From Planococcus shixiaomingii (GTDB lineage: Bacteria > Bacillota > Bacilli > Bacillales_A > Planococcaceae): a stretch of DNA of 64,000 nt. Within the stretch, counting starts at the first letter, position 1. Each line of letters opens with the position of its first letter. Location: positions 2,588,001 to 2,652,000 of the forward strand of contig NZ_CP129236.1 in assembly GCF_030413615.1 (NCBI RefSeq), read 5' to 3'. Below, in pieces: positions 8,969 to 20,089 of the stretch. The notes below the pieces were generated by a model. That model was not told the DNA's origin and searched no databases. It saw only the letters and a list, made by a program, of their open reading frames with translations. Both the position numbers and the translations under genes were made by a program.

Positions 8969-11900
8969 ACGCCAGCACCCATTTCCTCCGCAGAAAATGT
9001 CATCGATTCGATAACCCGCAGCATCGCTTGTGCGGTATCCAGTGACGTCATACAAGGAATGCCATTTTCAACACTTTCGCGGCGAATGCGGAAGCCATCG
9101 CGTTCAGGCTGTTTGCCTTTGGTCAGTGTATTGATAATGATTTGCGCTTCTCCGTTTTGAATCACATCGAGCAAAGTTTTGCCTTCTGCTCCGATTTTGC
9201 CGATGGTCGTAACTTTGATGCCTGCTTCTTCTAAAGTTTTCGCTGTTCCTGCTGTCGCCATGACTTGGTAGCCAATCGCTTTAAAGCGTTTTGCCAAGCC
9301 AGCCGCTTCTTCTTTGTCTTTATCTGCAATCGTCATCAAGACGCAGCCATGGTCTTTCACTTCCATGCCGGCAGCGGCCAAGCCTTTGTATAAAGCTTTT
9401 TCAAAAGTCGTGTCTTTCCCCATAACTTCGCCAGTAGATTTCATTTCCGGCCCAAGTGTGATGTCCACTCTTCTCAGTTTGGCGAACGAGAACACCGGCA
9501 CTTTAACGAAGACGCCTTTTGACAATGGCGCAAGGCCTGGCGTGAACCCTTGGTCAACAATGCTTTGGCCGAGAATCGCTTTTGTTGCGATGTTGGCCAT
9601 CGGGATGTTGGTGATTTTGCTCATGAATGGAACCGTCCGGCTCGATCTTGGGTTAACTTCGATAACAAAGATCTCGCCTTTGGAAATGACGTACTGGATA
9701 TTCAAGAGCCCAATGATGTTCAAGCCTTTGGCGAGGCGTGTCGTATAGTCGACAAGAGTGTCTAATTGCTGCTGTGAAATATTTTGCGTCGGATACACCG
9801 CGATCGAATCTCCTGAGTGAACCCCAGCGCGTTCGATATGTTCCATGATGCCAGGAATCAAGACGCTTTCGCCGTCCGAAATCGCATCCACTTCCAGTTC
9901 GATCCCCGTCAAGTAGCGGTCAACAAGGACCGGATGTTCTGGGCTCGCTTCTACCGCATGCTCCATGTAATAGCGCAAGTCTTTTTCCTGGTAGACAATT
10001 TCCATGGCCCGTCCGCCGAGTACATATGAAGGGCGTACGAGTACCGGATAGCCGATTTCAGCAGCGATTTCCACCGCTTCTTGTGCGTTGGTAGCTGTTT
10101 TCCCAAGCGGCTGTGGAATGCCGATTTCATGCAAAGCGGCTTCGAATTTGTTGCGGTTTTCCGCACGGTCAATGTCTTCAAGGGATGTCCCAAGTATCTT
10201 CACGCCATTTTGTTCCAGTTTGTCCGCCAAGTTGATGGCCGTCTGCCCGCCGAACTGGACCACCACGCCTTTTGGCTGTTCCAAATCCACAATGTGCATG
10301 ACGTCTTCGATCGTCAGTGGCTCGAAGTATAACTTATCGGAAATCGAGAAATCGGTTGAAACTGTTTCCGGATTGTTGTTTATGATGATAGCTTCGTAGC
10401 CGGCTTCCTTGATGGCCCAGACAGAGTGCACTGTCGCATAATCGAATTCGACGCCTTGTCCAATGCGAATTGGTCCGGACCCTAGAACGATGACACTTTC
10501 TTTTTCCGTACGGATCGATTCGTTTTCGTCTTCGTATGTGCCGTAGAAGTAAGGCGTTTCCGATTCAAACTCTGCTGCACACGTATCGACCATTTTATAT
10601 ACTGGAACTAATTTCTGTTCGCTCCGCCAGTTGTAGACTTCCTGTTCTTTCACATTCCACAATTTTGCGATGGTGCGGTCGGCAAATCCCATGCGCTTGG
10701 CTTTTTTCGCTGTCGCGTAATCAAACGGCTTCGCCGCAAGAACTGCCTCGTACTGCACGATGTTCTGGAACTTCATCAAGAAGAACAAGTCGATTTGGCT
10801 CCATTCGTTGATGGTTTCGATGGTTACGCCACGGCGCAGCGCTTCTCCGATAAAGAACAAGCGCTCATCGCCCGCTCTGCGAATGCGTTTTTCAATCCAC
10901 TCGTCGCTCATAGCGTCAGCGTTTTTCAATTCCAAATGATACTGGCCGGTTTCAAGAGAGCGTACCGCTTTTAAAATTGCTTCTTCAAAGTTGCGGCCCA
11001 TCGCCATAACTTCACCGGTCGCTTTCATTTGCGTGCCTAAGTTGCGTTTTGCCGATTCAAATTTATCAAACGGCCAGCGCGGAATTTTCGCGACAACATA
11101 ATCCAATGCTGGTTCGAATGCAGCGTATGTGCGCCCCGTTACCGGGTTCATCATTTCGTCGAGTGTCAGTCCTACTGCAATTTTTGCTGCCAGTTTGGCA
11201 ATTGGGTAGCCTGTTGCTTTCGAAGCTAGCGCCGATGAGCGGCTGACTCTCGGATTCACTTCAATGATGTAGTAATTGAAGCTGTGCGGATCAAGTGCCA
11301 GCTGGACGTTGCAGCCGCCCTCGATTTTCAAAGCACGGATGATTTTCAATGAAACATTGCGCAGCATTTGGTACTCGCGGTCAGACAAAGTCTGGCTTGG
11401 TGCGACAACGATGGAATCCCCTGTATGAATGCCGACCGGATCGATGTTCTCCATGTTGCAGACAACAATTGCAGAATCGTTGGCATCGCGCATCACTTCG
11501 TATTCGATTTCCTTAAAGCCAGCAATCGATTTTTCCAGCAAACATTGGGTCACCGGGCTGTATTTCAAGCCGCTCGTGACGATTTCCTGCAAATCTTCGT
11601 CGTTATGGCAAATGCCGCCGCCTGTGCCGCCTAGCGTAAACGCAGGGCGCACAATGACTGGGTAGCCGATGCGTGCAACAAATGCTTTCGCTTCTTCCAT
11701 ATTATGAATAATGTCAGAATCTGGAACCGGTTCACCGAGTTCGTTCATCAGCGTCCGGAACAAGTCGCGGTCTTCCGCTTTATGAATCGCTTCCAGCTTC
11801 GTCCCTAAAATTTCAATGTTTAATTCATCCAGGATTCCCGATTCGTGCAGCTCTATGGCCATATTCAAACCGGTTTGCCCGCCGAGTGTCGGCAGCAGTG

Positions 11901-12153
11901 CATCCGGACGTTCTTTTCGTAGAATGCGGCTGACGAATTCCAGTGTAATCGGCTCAATGTACACTTTGTCGGCAATCTCTGTATCCGTCATGATGGTCGC
12001 CGGGTTTGAGTTGATCAACACAACGCGGTAGCCTTCTTCTTTTAACGCCAAGCAGGCTTGCGTCCCTGCGTAGTCAAATTCGGCAGCTTGCCCGATTACG
12101 ATTGGTCCTGATCCGATTACGAGTATAGTTTTAATATCTTGTCTTTTAGGCAT
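8965..12153 (-). CDS. carB: Carbamoyl phosphate synthase large subunit, pyrimidine-specific
   Basis: 1062 residues. Synthesises carbamoyl phosphate from bicarbonate, two ATP and ammonia channelled from CarA. Two homologous ATP-grasp halves are visible, each opening with an I-x-x-x-GSGPI-x-IGQ-x-EFDYA motif (starting near residues 11 and 555), followed by the C-terminal MGS-like allosteric domain. The position inside the pyr operon makes it the B. subtilis PyrAB equivalent, presumably UMP-regulated. The ATG at 12153 has AAAGGAG upstream and lies inside the 3' end of carA (8-bp overlap). Confidence 0.96.
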
Positions 12154-13240
12154 ATTGCTGCTCCTTTCGGTTTGCGATCATCATGTCGATAAAGCGGTCG
12201 AATAAGTAATTTGAATCTTCCGGTCCTGGCGAGGATTCCGGATGGTATTGGACAGTGAAAGCCGGGAAATCCAAGTGCTTCAATCCTTCGATGGTGCTAT
12301 CGTTCAGAGCCGTGTGAGTGACTGCCAAGCGAGTGCCTTCAAGTGTATTTTCGTCTACTGAGTAGCCGTGGTTTTGAGAAGTGATTTCCACTCGTCCTGT
12401 TGTCAAGTCGGTTACCGGATGGTTGCCGCCGCGGTGGCCGAATTTCAATTTGTACGTTTCCGCTCCGCATGCGCGGGCGAAGAGCTGATGGCCTAAGCAA
12501 ATGCCGAATACCGGCACCTGGCCAAGCAGCTCGCGCACCACTTGAACGCATTCTTCAACGTCTTTCGGATCTCCAGGTCCGTTTGACAGCATGACGCCGT
12601 CCGGCCCCCAGGACAGGATTTCTCTTGATGTCGTGTTATAAGGCACGACGATGACGTCGCAGTCACGGTTATTGAGTTCGCGCAAGATGCCGTGCTTCAT
12701 GCCGTAATCGATTAAAATGACGCGTTTTCCTCGGCCCGGGCTAGGATAAGGGCGTGCAGTGGATACTTGAGCCACTTGGTCTTTTGGCAATTCGATGCCT
12801 TTTAGCTGCTGTATGACTGCTTCAACGTCCACTTCTTCACCGGCTGCTGTCAAGATGCCTTTGATAGCGCCTTTTGAACGGATCAACCGGGTTAATTTGC
12901 GGGTATCAATTTCTGCTATTCCTGGTATGTTTTTAGTTTGGAACAATTCGTCCAACGTCGAGTTGCTTCTGAAGTTGGAAGGAAATTCAGCCAGTTCCCG
13001 CACAACCAAGCCTTTTACCGCTGGAGATATCGATTCAAAATCATCGCTATTGATGCCGTAGTTGCCGATTAACGGATAAGTCATGGTAACAATTTGTCCG
13101 CAGTAGGAAGGATCGGATAGAATTTCCTGATAGCCTGTCATGCTCGTGTTAAAGACAATTTCCCCAATCGATGCTTGTTCGCTGCCGAATGCCGTTCCTT
13201 CGAATACCGTTCCGTCTTCTAAGATCAAATATCGTTTCAT
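12146..13240 (-). CDS. carA: Carbamoyl phosphate synthase small subunit, pyrimidine-specific
   Basis: 364 residues. Glutaminase subunit delivering ammonia to CarB. An N-terminal CPSase small-chain domain ([23 protein letters not shown]) is followed by a class I amidotransferase domain with nucleophile Cys in GICLGHQ and the catalytic His/Glu in YHPESSPG. The start at 13240 overlaps the pyrC stop (TGATG) and has GGAGGAG 8 bp upstream. Confidence 0.95.
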   Translation of the reverse strand: MKRYLILEDGTVFEGTAFGSEQASIGEIVFNTSMTGYQEILSDPSYCGQIVTMTYPLIGNYGINSDDFESISPAVKGLVVRELAEFPSNFRSNSTLDELFQTKNIPGIAEIDTRKLTRLIRSKGAIKGILTAAGEEVDVEAVIQQLKGIELPKDQVAQVSTARPYPSPGRGKRVILIDYGMKHGILRELNNRDCDVIVVPYNTTSREILSWGPDGVMLSNGPGDPKDVEECVQVVRELLGQVPVFGICLGHQLFARACGAETYKLKFGHRGGNHPVTDLTTGRVEITSQNHGYSVDENTLEGTRLAVTHTALNDSTIEGLKHLDFPAFTVQYHPESSPGPEDSNYLFDRFIDMMIANRKEQQYA

Positions 13241-14517
13241 CAATTTGTCTCCTCCTGCCATACAATTTGTCCGCCAAAAATCGTCATTATCGGCCATCCT
13301 TTGCAATTCCAGCCGCCGAACGGTGTGTTTTTTCCTTTAGATAAAAAGTTTTCAGCTTCAATTGGCTGCTCTTTTTCCAAATCTAGCAGCACCAAGTCAG
13401 CCGTCTGCCCTGCTTCAATTTTTCCGTAAGGCAAGTTGAAAGTTTCGCTTGGCTTGATGGTCATCCAGTCAACCAACTGCTGAAGCGTCCATTTTCCCGT
13501 TTCCACATAATTCGTGTAAAGCAGCGGGAACGCTGTTTCCAAGCCGACAATGCCAAATGGTGCATTATCCATGCCGTTCGATTTTTCTTCTGCTGTATGC
13601 GGTGCATGGTCTGTCACGATAAAGTCGATTGTGCCATCGAGCAAGCCTTCGTGAAGGGCTTCAACATCTTCTTTGGCACGGAGCGGCGGGTTCATTTTCC
13701 AGTTGGCATCGTCTCCCGGAATATCGTCTTCGCTAAGCAGCAAATGGTGCGGGCATACTTCCGTCGTAACCTTTACTCCCGCGCGTTTTGCATCCCGGAC
13801 AACCCGGACCGATTCTTTCGTACTGATGTGGCACACATGGTAATGAGCTCCAGCTGCTTCTGCTAATAAAATATCGCGCGCAATATGTACCGATTCCGCT
13901 ATGGAAGGTATCCCTTTCAGTCCGAGTTCTGCACTGCGCTTGCCTTCGTGCATGACGCCGTCGTAGATTAAGGAATTGTCTTCGCAATGGGCCACCACCG
14001 TCATGTCGAGTTTGGCTGCATCCTGCATCGTTTCATACATCATGCCTGCTTGCTGGATGCCGACTCCGTCGTCTGTGAAGGCGAATGCGCCATGGTCTTT
14101 TAGCTGGGTTAAATTCGTTCGTTCTTTTCCCGCTTCCCGAATGGTGATGGAAGCGTACGGCAATACCCGGATAAGCGCATTTTTTTCGATCAAAGCGTTG
14201 ACCTTCTCGAGATTTTCGATGGAGTCTGGCACTGGCCGCGTATTCGGCATCGCGCAAATTGTTGTGTAGCCGCCTTTTGCCGCCGATTTTGTGCCGCTTT
14301 CGATCGTTTCTTTTTGCTCGCCTCCTGGTTCACGCAAATGCACGTGAACGTCAACAAATCCCGGTGCGATCATCCGGCCGTCGCCGTCAATTTCTTGTTC
14401 TCCTTGCGGGGAGAGCCCCATGCCGATTTCTTCGATTTGGCCATTCGTAATTCGGATATCTGTGGGTGCCAATTCTCCGTTTTGCAGCATGTGTACATTT
14501 TTAATGAATAAGTTCAT
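13240..14517 (-). CDS. pyrC: Dihydroorotase
   Basis: 425-residue class I zinc amidohydrolase interconverting carbamoyl aspartate and dihydroorotate. Metal ligands are visible in [11 protein letters not shown], the H-C-E motif (VVAHCEDN), VCHIS and VTDHAPHT. The ATG at 14517 follows GGGAGAG at 7 bp and lies 2 bp beyond the pyrB stop; a TTG six bases further upstream is possible but less likely. Confidence 0.95.
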   Translation of the reverse strand: MNLFIKNVHMLQNGELAPTDIRITNGQIEEIGMGLSPQGEQEIDGDGRMIAPGFVDVHVHLREPGGEQKETIESGTKSAAKGGYTTICAMPNTRPVPDSIENLEKVNALIEKNALIRVLPYASITIREAGKERTNLTQLKDHGAFAFTDDGVGIQQAGMMYETMQDAAKLDMTVVAHCEDNSLIYDGVMHEGKRSAELGLKGIPSIAESVHIARDILLAEAAGAHYHVCHISTKESVRVVRDAKRAGVKVTTEVCPHHLLLSEDDIPGDDANWKMNPPLRAKEDVEALHEGLLDGTIDFIVTDHAPHTAEEKSNGMDNAPFGIVGLETAFPLLYTNYVETGKWTLQQLVDWMTIKPSETFNLPYGKIEAGQTADLVLLDLEKEQPIEAENFLSKGKNTPFGGWNCKGWPIMTIFGGQIVWQEETN

Positions 14518-14519
14518 TC

Positions 14520-15389
14520 TCAATCTCTCCCTTTCAATGCATATTCAAGTACTGCCATACGGACAAACACGCCGTTTGCCATTTGTTTGAAAATTCGTGA
14601 GCGGTCACACTCTACCAGTGAATCGGCAATTTCCACTCCACGGTTGATTGGAGCCGGGTGCATGATGATAGCGGTTGGTTTCATTTTGCGTTCGCGTTTT
14701 TCTGTCAATCCGTATTTTTCATGGTAATCTTCTTTGGAAAACATCGCTGATACTGCATGGCGCTCATGCTGGACCCGCAGCAGCATGACAACGTCGGTGT
14801 TTTCGATAAAATCGTCTATGTGCTCAAAGGTTTCATAGGAGCCGCTCCAGGCTTCCGGGCAGACAAACGACACTTTGGCCCCCAACATTTCCAGCGCCGC
14901 CGCATTGGATTTCGCTACACGGCTATGCGCGATGTCTCCGACGATGGTGATGTGGAGCCCGTCGATTTTTCCGAATTCCTGGTAGATGGTGAACAAATCG
15001 AGCAGCGACTGCGTCGGATGCTGGCCTGACCCGTCTCCTCCGTTGATAACTGAGAGCCGGCAGTTTTCCAGTTCCTTGTAGTATTCTTCTTCTTCGTGCC
15101 GGATGACAACACCGCTGACCCCGATCGCTTCCAAGGTTTTGACTGTGTCGTACAACGTCTCTCCTTTCAAGACGCTTGAAAAGGCTGTATCAAACTGCAG
15201 AACCGTCAACCCCATTTTGTGCTGAGCCATTTCAAAACTCATCTTTGTTCGCGTACTCGGTTCAAAAAACAAATTTACGACCGTTCCTTCCACGGGTGCT
15301 CTTTCTCCGCGCTGATATTCTCCTGCCCGCTCGAGCAGATGCATGATCGTTTTTTGATCCAAGTCGTTCATCGTCACTAAGTTCGGCAT
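14520..15389 (-). CDS. pyrB: Aspartate carbamoyltransferase catalytic subunit
   Basis: 289 residues. Condenses carbamoyl phosphate with aspartate. The carbamoyl phosphate-binding signature [12 protein letters not shown] is intact, as are HPTQSLLD and the aspartate-binding LLRVQHER region. There is no pyrI regulatory gene, as in other Bacillales. It is preceded by an attenuator (15409-15500), so expression of pyrB and everything downstream can be set separately from pyrR-pyrP. Confidence 0.96.
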   Translation of the reverse strand: MPNLVTMNDLDQKTIMHLLERAGEYQRGERAPVEGTVVNLFFEPSTRTKMSFEMAQHKMGLTVLQFDTAFSSVLKGETLYDTVKTLEAIGVSGVVIRHEEEEYYKELENCRLSVINGGDGSGQHPTQSLLDLFTIYQEFGKIDGLHITIVGDIAHSRVAKSNAAALEMLGAKVSFVCPEAWSGSYETFEHIDDFIENTDVVMLLRVQHERHAVSAMFSKEDYHEKYGLTEKRERKMKPTAIIMHPAPINRGVEIADSLVECDRSRIFKQMANGVFVRMAVLEYALKGRD

Positions 15390-15408
15390 GTTGTTTCACC
15401 CTTTCCTA

Positions 15409-15500
15409 TAAAAAAACACCTTCCAAAGGGCAGGAAGGTGTGAGGAAATAAGGGCACAATCCGCCCTCTTTTCAAAACCCTTTCCATGCCTCTCTGGACA
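15409..15500 (-). promoter_or_regulatory. PyrR-dependent transcription attenuator between pyrP and pyrB
   Basis: Read on the minus strand, a PyrR-binding loop sequence (TCCAGAGAGGC, 15488-15498) is followed by an antiterminator region and then a terminator hairpin ACACCTTCC/GGAAGGTGT (15416-15441) ending in seven Ts. UMP-loaded PyrR would bind the first element and favour termination. The organisation matches the B. subtilis pyr attenuators. Confidence 0.88.
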
Positions 15501-15517
15501 ATTCATTAAAAGGTGTA

Positions 15518-16804
15518 TTATTTAGTTCCGTCGTCTAATTCGTCATTGTTGCGTCCTGGCAGGATCAAATTGAGAAACACTCCAACAATCGCCGCTAATG
15601 CCATGCCGCCCACTTGGAACGTTTCGCTGAATTCGATTTTCGCTCCGCCAATCCCGATGACCAGGATGACTGATGCGATGACCAAATTGCGTTTGTCTCC
15701 AAAGTTGATGTTATTGTCCACCAGCATCCGCAAGCCTGATGAGGCGATGATTCCGAAAAGCAGAATCGAAATTCCGCCAAGGACTGCGGTTGGAATCGTA
15801 GCGATGACAGCCATCAGTTTACCGAAGAAGGAAAACAAGATGGCGAATACCGCTGCGCCGATGATGACATAAATGCTGTATACCCGAGTGATGGCCAGTA
15901 CGCCGATATTTTCTCCGTATGTTGTCTTTGGTGGTCCTCCGACTAGGGAGGAAATGAAAGTTCCGATTCCGTCCCCTAAAATCGAACGGTGAAGCCCCGG
16001 ATCTTTTATGTAGTTGCGGTCTACTACTTTTCCGAGCACGAGCTGGTGCCCGATATGTTCCGAAATGGTTACGATCGCAATCGGCACCATGACGAAGATT
16101 AAAGTCGGCGTTACTTGGAATGAATAATCGACGCCCGGAATCAGAAAGTCCGGAGCGGCAATCCAATCCGCTTTCACAATCGGAGCAAAGTTGATGATTC
16201 CGACTGCCGCTGAATAGGCGTATCCGACAATGATTCCGATCAACACCGGCATTAAGGAAATGATGTTTTTAAAATAAATTGTGCAAACGATGGCTGTAAT
16301 CAATGTTACCAGCGCTGCTGAAAAATGGATTAAGCTGTATTGTTTCGCGCCTTCGACCGTAATATTCATGGCCATGTCTACCGCTGTCCCGGAAAGTGCT
16401 AACCCGATAACGATGATGACCGGCCCGACGACGATCGGAGGAAGCAAACGCATGAGCCATTGATACCCCGTTTTCCAGATGACCAGTGAGACAATGGCAT
16501 AAACGAGTGAAACGAACATGGCGCCAATCATTGCTGAACCAATTCCGCCTGATTGCGTTGCAATTGTTATCGGCACGATAAAGGCGAACGATGACCCGAG
16601 ATAGGCCGGTACTTTAAACTGAGTGATTAAGATAAAGATTAGTGTTGCAATGCCGCTTGTAAGCAGCGCGATTGCCGGGCTTAGGCCCACTAGCTGCGGT
16701 ACAAGGATCGTCGCGCCGAACATGGCGAACATGTGCTGTAAGCTTAACGAAATCCATTGCGCTGCTTTTGGTTTATCCTGTACATCTAAAACGGCTTCAT
16801 TCAC
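15518..16804 (-). CDS. pyrP: Uracil permease, NCS2 family
   Basis: 428-residue polytopic membrane protein (about 12-14 hydrophobic segments) of the nucleobase-cation symporter 2 family. The N-terminal QWISLSLQHMFAMFGATILVP segment and the GGPPKTTYGENIG motif are characteristic of UraA/PyrP uracil importers. Its place between pyrR and pyrB, inside the attenuated operon, supports uracil as substrate. It begins 23 bp after pyrR. Confidence 0.94.
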   Translation of the reverse strand: MNEAVLDVQDKPKAAQWISLSLQHMFAMFGATILVPQLVGLSPAIALLTSGIATLIFILITQFKVPAYLGSSFAFIVPITIATQSGGIGSAMIGAMFVSLVYAIVSLVIWKTGYQWLMRLLPPIVVGPVIIVIGLALSGTAVDMAMNITVEGAKQYSLIHFSAALVTLITAIVCTIYFKNIISLMPVLIGIIVGYAYSAAVGIINFAPIVKADWIAAPDFLIPGVDYSFQVTPTLIFVMVPIAIVTISEHIGHQLVLGKVVDRNYIKDPGLHRSILGDGIGTFISSLVGGPPKTTYGENIGVLAITRVYSIYVIIGAAVFAILFSFFGKLMAVIATIPTAVLGGISILLFGIIASSGLRMLVDNNINFGDKRNLVIASVILVIGIGGAKIEFSETFQVGGMALAAIVGVFLNLILPGRNNDELDDGTK

Positions 16805-16827
16805 TTGGTGTTCTCCCCATTCTCTCT

Positions 16828-17500
<673 letters not shown>

Positions 17501-17535
17501 CTTAAAGGTGATGATGTATTTGATTGGTTGTTTCA

Positions 17536-17565
17536 AGTATAAAGACAGGTTCAGCCTTTTGTCAA
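17536..17565 (-). promoter_or_regulatory. pyr operon promoter
   Basis: Minus-strand perfect -35 TTGACA (17560-17565), 18-bp spacer, -10 TATACT (17536-17541). The -35 hexamer contains the TGA stop codon of the rluD-type gene (17562-17564). Confidence 0.85.
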
Positions 17566-18473
17566 TCTTTCTTTCGAAGAGACTCCAAAAGCTCTGTAAA
17601 TTCTACCGGCGGCTCTGAAGAAAATTCCATGTATTCGTCTGTTCTCGGGTGGATGAAACCGATCACTTCGGCATGCAATGCTTGCCCGCCGATGTCCATC
17701 GTTTTCTTCGGTCCGTACTTCGGATCTCCGACAAGCGGGAAGCCGATATACTTCATGTGAACACGAATTTGATGCGTGCGGCCTGTTTCAAGACGGCATT
17801 CCACAAGCGTAAAATCGCCGAAACGCTCCAATACACGGAAATGCGTGATGGCATGTTTTCCTTTATCGACAACCGCCATGTTTTGGCGTTCTTTCGCATC
17901 GCGTGCGATCGGTGCATCGATTGTGCCTTTGTCATGAGGAATATGCCCATGGACCAAAGCCAAGTACTTTCTTGTAACGGTCTTTTTCACCAATTGATCC
18001 ACTAACGACGTATGCGCAGCATCGTTTTTAGCGACCATTAAAAGGCCTGACGTATCTTTATCGATGCGGTGGACAATTCCTGGGCGTACTACGCCGTTAA
18101 TGCCGGAAAGATCCGTGCAGTGGTGCATCAAACCGTTTACTAAAGTTCCAGAAGAATGTCCTGGAGCCGGATGGACGACCATGCCTTTTGGTTTGTTGAC
18201 AACCAAAACATCCTGGTCTTCGTAGACTACTTCTAAATATAAATTTTCTGCCACTACATCCAGCTCTTCAAGAACGGGTGGCGTTACGATAATAACATCA
18301 TCTAAACGCACTTTGTAATTCGGCTTGACGGTTTCGCCATTGACTTTCACTGCGCCTTCTCTGACCCAGCCTTGGATCTGTGAGCGTGACCAATCTTCAT
18401 CGATTGAAGAAACTGCTTTGTCGATGCGTTCGCCAGCCATTTCTTCTGTTATTTCTATTATTAAATCTTCCAT
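17562..18473 (-). CDS. RluA-family 23S rRNA pseudouridine synthase (YlyB/RluD-like)
   Basis: 303 residues. An N-terminal S4 RNA-binding domain (about residues 14-75) is followed by a RluA-type catalytic domain with the aspartate in HRIDKDTSGLL and the RTHQIRVHM motif. By synteny (lspA-ylyB-pyrR) it is the ylyB orthologue and probably modifies large-subunit rRNA uridines, but the exact positions are not proven by sequence. The start overlaps the lspA stop (TAATG). The pyr promoter overlaps its stop codon. Confidence 0.9.
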   Translation of the reverse strand: MEDLIIEITEEMAGERIDKAVSSIDEDWSRSQIQGWVREGAVKVNGETVKPNYKVRLDDVIIVTPPVLEELDVVAENLYLEVVYEDQDVLVVNKPKGMVVHPAPGHSSGTLVNGLMHHCTDLSGINGVVRPGIVHRIDKDTSGLLMVAKNDAAHTSLVDQLVKKTVTRKYLALVHGHIPHDKGTIDAPIARDAKERQNMAVVDKGKHAITHFRVLERFGDFTLVECRLETGRTHQIRVHMKYIGFPLVGDPKYGPKKTMDIGGQALHAEVIGFIHPRTDEYMEFSSEPPVEFTELLESLRKKD

Positions 18474-18949
18474 TAAGACACCTTTTTCTTTTCTTGTTTT
18501 TCGTCATAAATGATAAAAATGATCATGAGAACTACTCCGACCGACAAAGCAGCATCCGCTACATTGAAAATCGGGAATTCATAATTGATTATAGGAATCA
18601 GCACATCCACAAAGTCTACCACTTCTCCGCGCAACATACGATCAATGAAATTGCCGATTGCGCCCCCAAGAATTACCATTAAACTCAGTTGAAACAACGG
18701 TTTTCCTTGTGCATGTTTGTGAAAATAGTATAGGATTCCGATAATAACAGCTACTGTAATTATCGCAAACAGCCACATCTGTCCTTCAAGCATTCCCCAT
18801 GCCGCGCCACGATTCCGGTGCGACAGCCAAGCCAGGTATGGATCCGCTAAAATAATGCGTTCCCCCAGCTCCATATTTTTCATAACCAGCCATTTCGTCC
18901 ACTGATCCACCACAACGATCAGCAAGGCAATTCCATAATAAATAAACAT
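18473..18949 (-). CDS. lspA: Signal peptidase II (lipoprotein signal peptidase)
   Basis: 158-residue, four-helix inner-membrane aspartyl protease that removes signal peptides from diacylglyceryl-modified prolipoproteins. The two catalytic aspartates are visible in GNFIDRM and VVDFVDV, and the early VVVDQWTKW motif is conserved. A substrate in this window is CtaC, which carries a lipobox. The ATG at 18949 has CGGAGG upstream, and the gene is coupled to the pseudouridine synthase. Confidence 0.95.
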   Translation of the reverse strand: MFIYYGIALLIVVVDQWTKWLVMKNMELGERIILADPYLAWLSHRNRGAAWGMLEGQMWLFAIITVAVIIGILYYFHKHAQGKPLFQLSLMVILGGAIGNFIDRMLRGEVVDFVDVLIPIINYEFPIFNVADAALSVGVVLMIIFIIYDEKQEKKKVS

Positions 18950-18980
18950 GTGAATCCTCCGTCACTTTATCAGTCAATCC

Positions 18981-19009
18981 ATTTTACCACAGACGGGATA
19001 AAAGAGTAA
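18981..19009 (-). promoter_or_regulatory. Probable lspA promoter
   Basis: Minus-strand -35 TTACTC (19004-19009), 17-bp spacer, -10 TAAAAT (18981-18986), 32 bp before the lspA ATG. Moderate match. Confidence 0.4.
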
Positions 19010-19148
19010 GCGCCCGAACAGCCGCCTCTGCTATTTTCCACTTGAATGATTTTTTCACAATGAAACCCATCCCTTCGTAAATCGTATCAATAATGACCAG
19101 GAAATGATTGCGTGCTCTTAACTAAACATAAATTCAAAAAGAAGATAG

Positions 19149-19928
19149 GTGAAAAAATTGGCTTTGCATTTCAAAGAATATGGCGATAAAAGTGCTCCTT
19201 TGATGTTATTTATACATGGCGGCGGAGTGAGCAGTTGGATGTGGGAAGAACAAATCCACTACTTCACCCGGTTTCATTGCATTGTTCCAGACTTGCCAGA
19301 ACATGGACTGAGCATTCAGCAAAACGAATTTTCCATACATGAAAGTGCAGAATTACTAATAAAATTGATTGAAGAAAAGGCAAAAGGAAAGCAAGTAATC
19401 TTGATCGGGTTTTCTTTAGGCTCGCAAGTACTCATTCAAATATTAAGCAGCAGACCTGATTTGATTGATATCGCCATTGTAAACAGTGCATTAACCAGAC
19501 CCTTTCCGTATGCAAAAAAATTTATCCGTCCTACAATTAGCCTGTCGTTTCCTCTGATTAAAAGAAGATGGTTTTCCAAATTTCAAGCAAAACAATTGTA
19601 TATAAATGAGGCTTATTTTGAAAAATATTTTGAAGAAAGTTGCCAACTAGAGCCGGAAACGCTTATTAGGGTGCTAGAAGAAAACATGTCGTTTAAAATT
19701 CCTGCCGGTTTTGGAAAAGCAGATGCTAAAATTTTGGTCACTGTTGGCGAAAATGAAAAATCCATTATGAAAAAATCCGCTAAAGATATTGTCGATGCAA
19801 ACTCGAATTGTATTGGCATAGTAATACCGGGCATTGGCCATGGAGTTCCTTTAGCCATGCCAGACTTCTTTAATCACATGATAGAGACATGGGTAAATCA
19901 AGGTGAAGTGCCAAAAGAATGCAGATGA
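19149..19928 (+). CDS. Alpha/beta hydrolase of unknown substrate
   Basis: 259 residues with the alpha/beta-hydrolase fold. It has an oxyanion-hole HGGG motif (FIHGGGVSSWMW), a nucleophile elbow GFSLGS (serine near residue 93), and a late GIGHGVP that would supply the catalytic histidine. The start is a GTG at 19149; a TTG at 19158 sits better behind AGGTG and may be the true start. It stands alone on the plus strand between ileS and lspA, where B. subtilis has ylyA, and is visibly richer in A+T than its neighbours. Both suggest a later insertion. Substrate unknown. Confidence 0.8.
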   Translation: MKKLALHFKEYGDKSAPLMLFIHGGGVSSWMWEEQIHYFTRFHCIVPDLPEHGLSIQQNEFSIHESAELLIKLIEEKAKGKQVILIGFSLGSQVLIQILSSRPDLIDIAIVNSALTRPFPYAKKFIRPTISLSFPLIKRRWFSKFQAKQLYINEAYFEKYFEESCQLEPETLIRVLEENMSFKIPAGFGKADAKILVTVGENEKSIMKKSAKDIVDANSNCIGIVIPGIGHGVPLAMPDFFNHMIETWVNQGEVPKECR

Positions 19929-20044
19929 TCTTTTGATTGCAGATGATGTTCCAAAAGAAAATTTCCGTTAATTACAATATCATAAGCACTCTTGTAAGCG
20001 ATCATTTTGTCATTAATTGAAAATCATTACTAGAACACATAGAA

Positions 20045-20082
20045 AAAAGCCGAAGAACTGATAGACCAGTTCTTCGGCTTTT
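20045..20082. terminator. Bidirectional terminator between the hydrolase and ileS
   Basis: 16-bp perfect stem AAAAGCCGAAGAACTG/CAGTTCTTCGGCTTTT with a 6-base loop. A and T runs flank it, so it can stop both converging transcripts. Confidence 0.85.
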
Positions 20083-20089
20083 CAAATGA

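Noticed and set aside
18984..19070. 28-codon ATG frame on the minus strand before lspA (basic, ending ALTLLSRLW).
   Set aside because: No proper ribosome binding site, and its stop codon lies inside the probable lspA -10. It could be the remnant of a longer gene, since the frame is open for some 18 codons upstream, but there is no further support.
19911..19959. Short direct repeats CCAAAAGAA and TGCAGATGAT at the 3' end of the hydrolase gene.
   Set aside because: Nine- and ten-base repeats within 50 bp; consistent with a small local duplication and not enough for an insertion-site claim.
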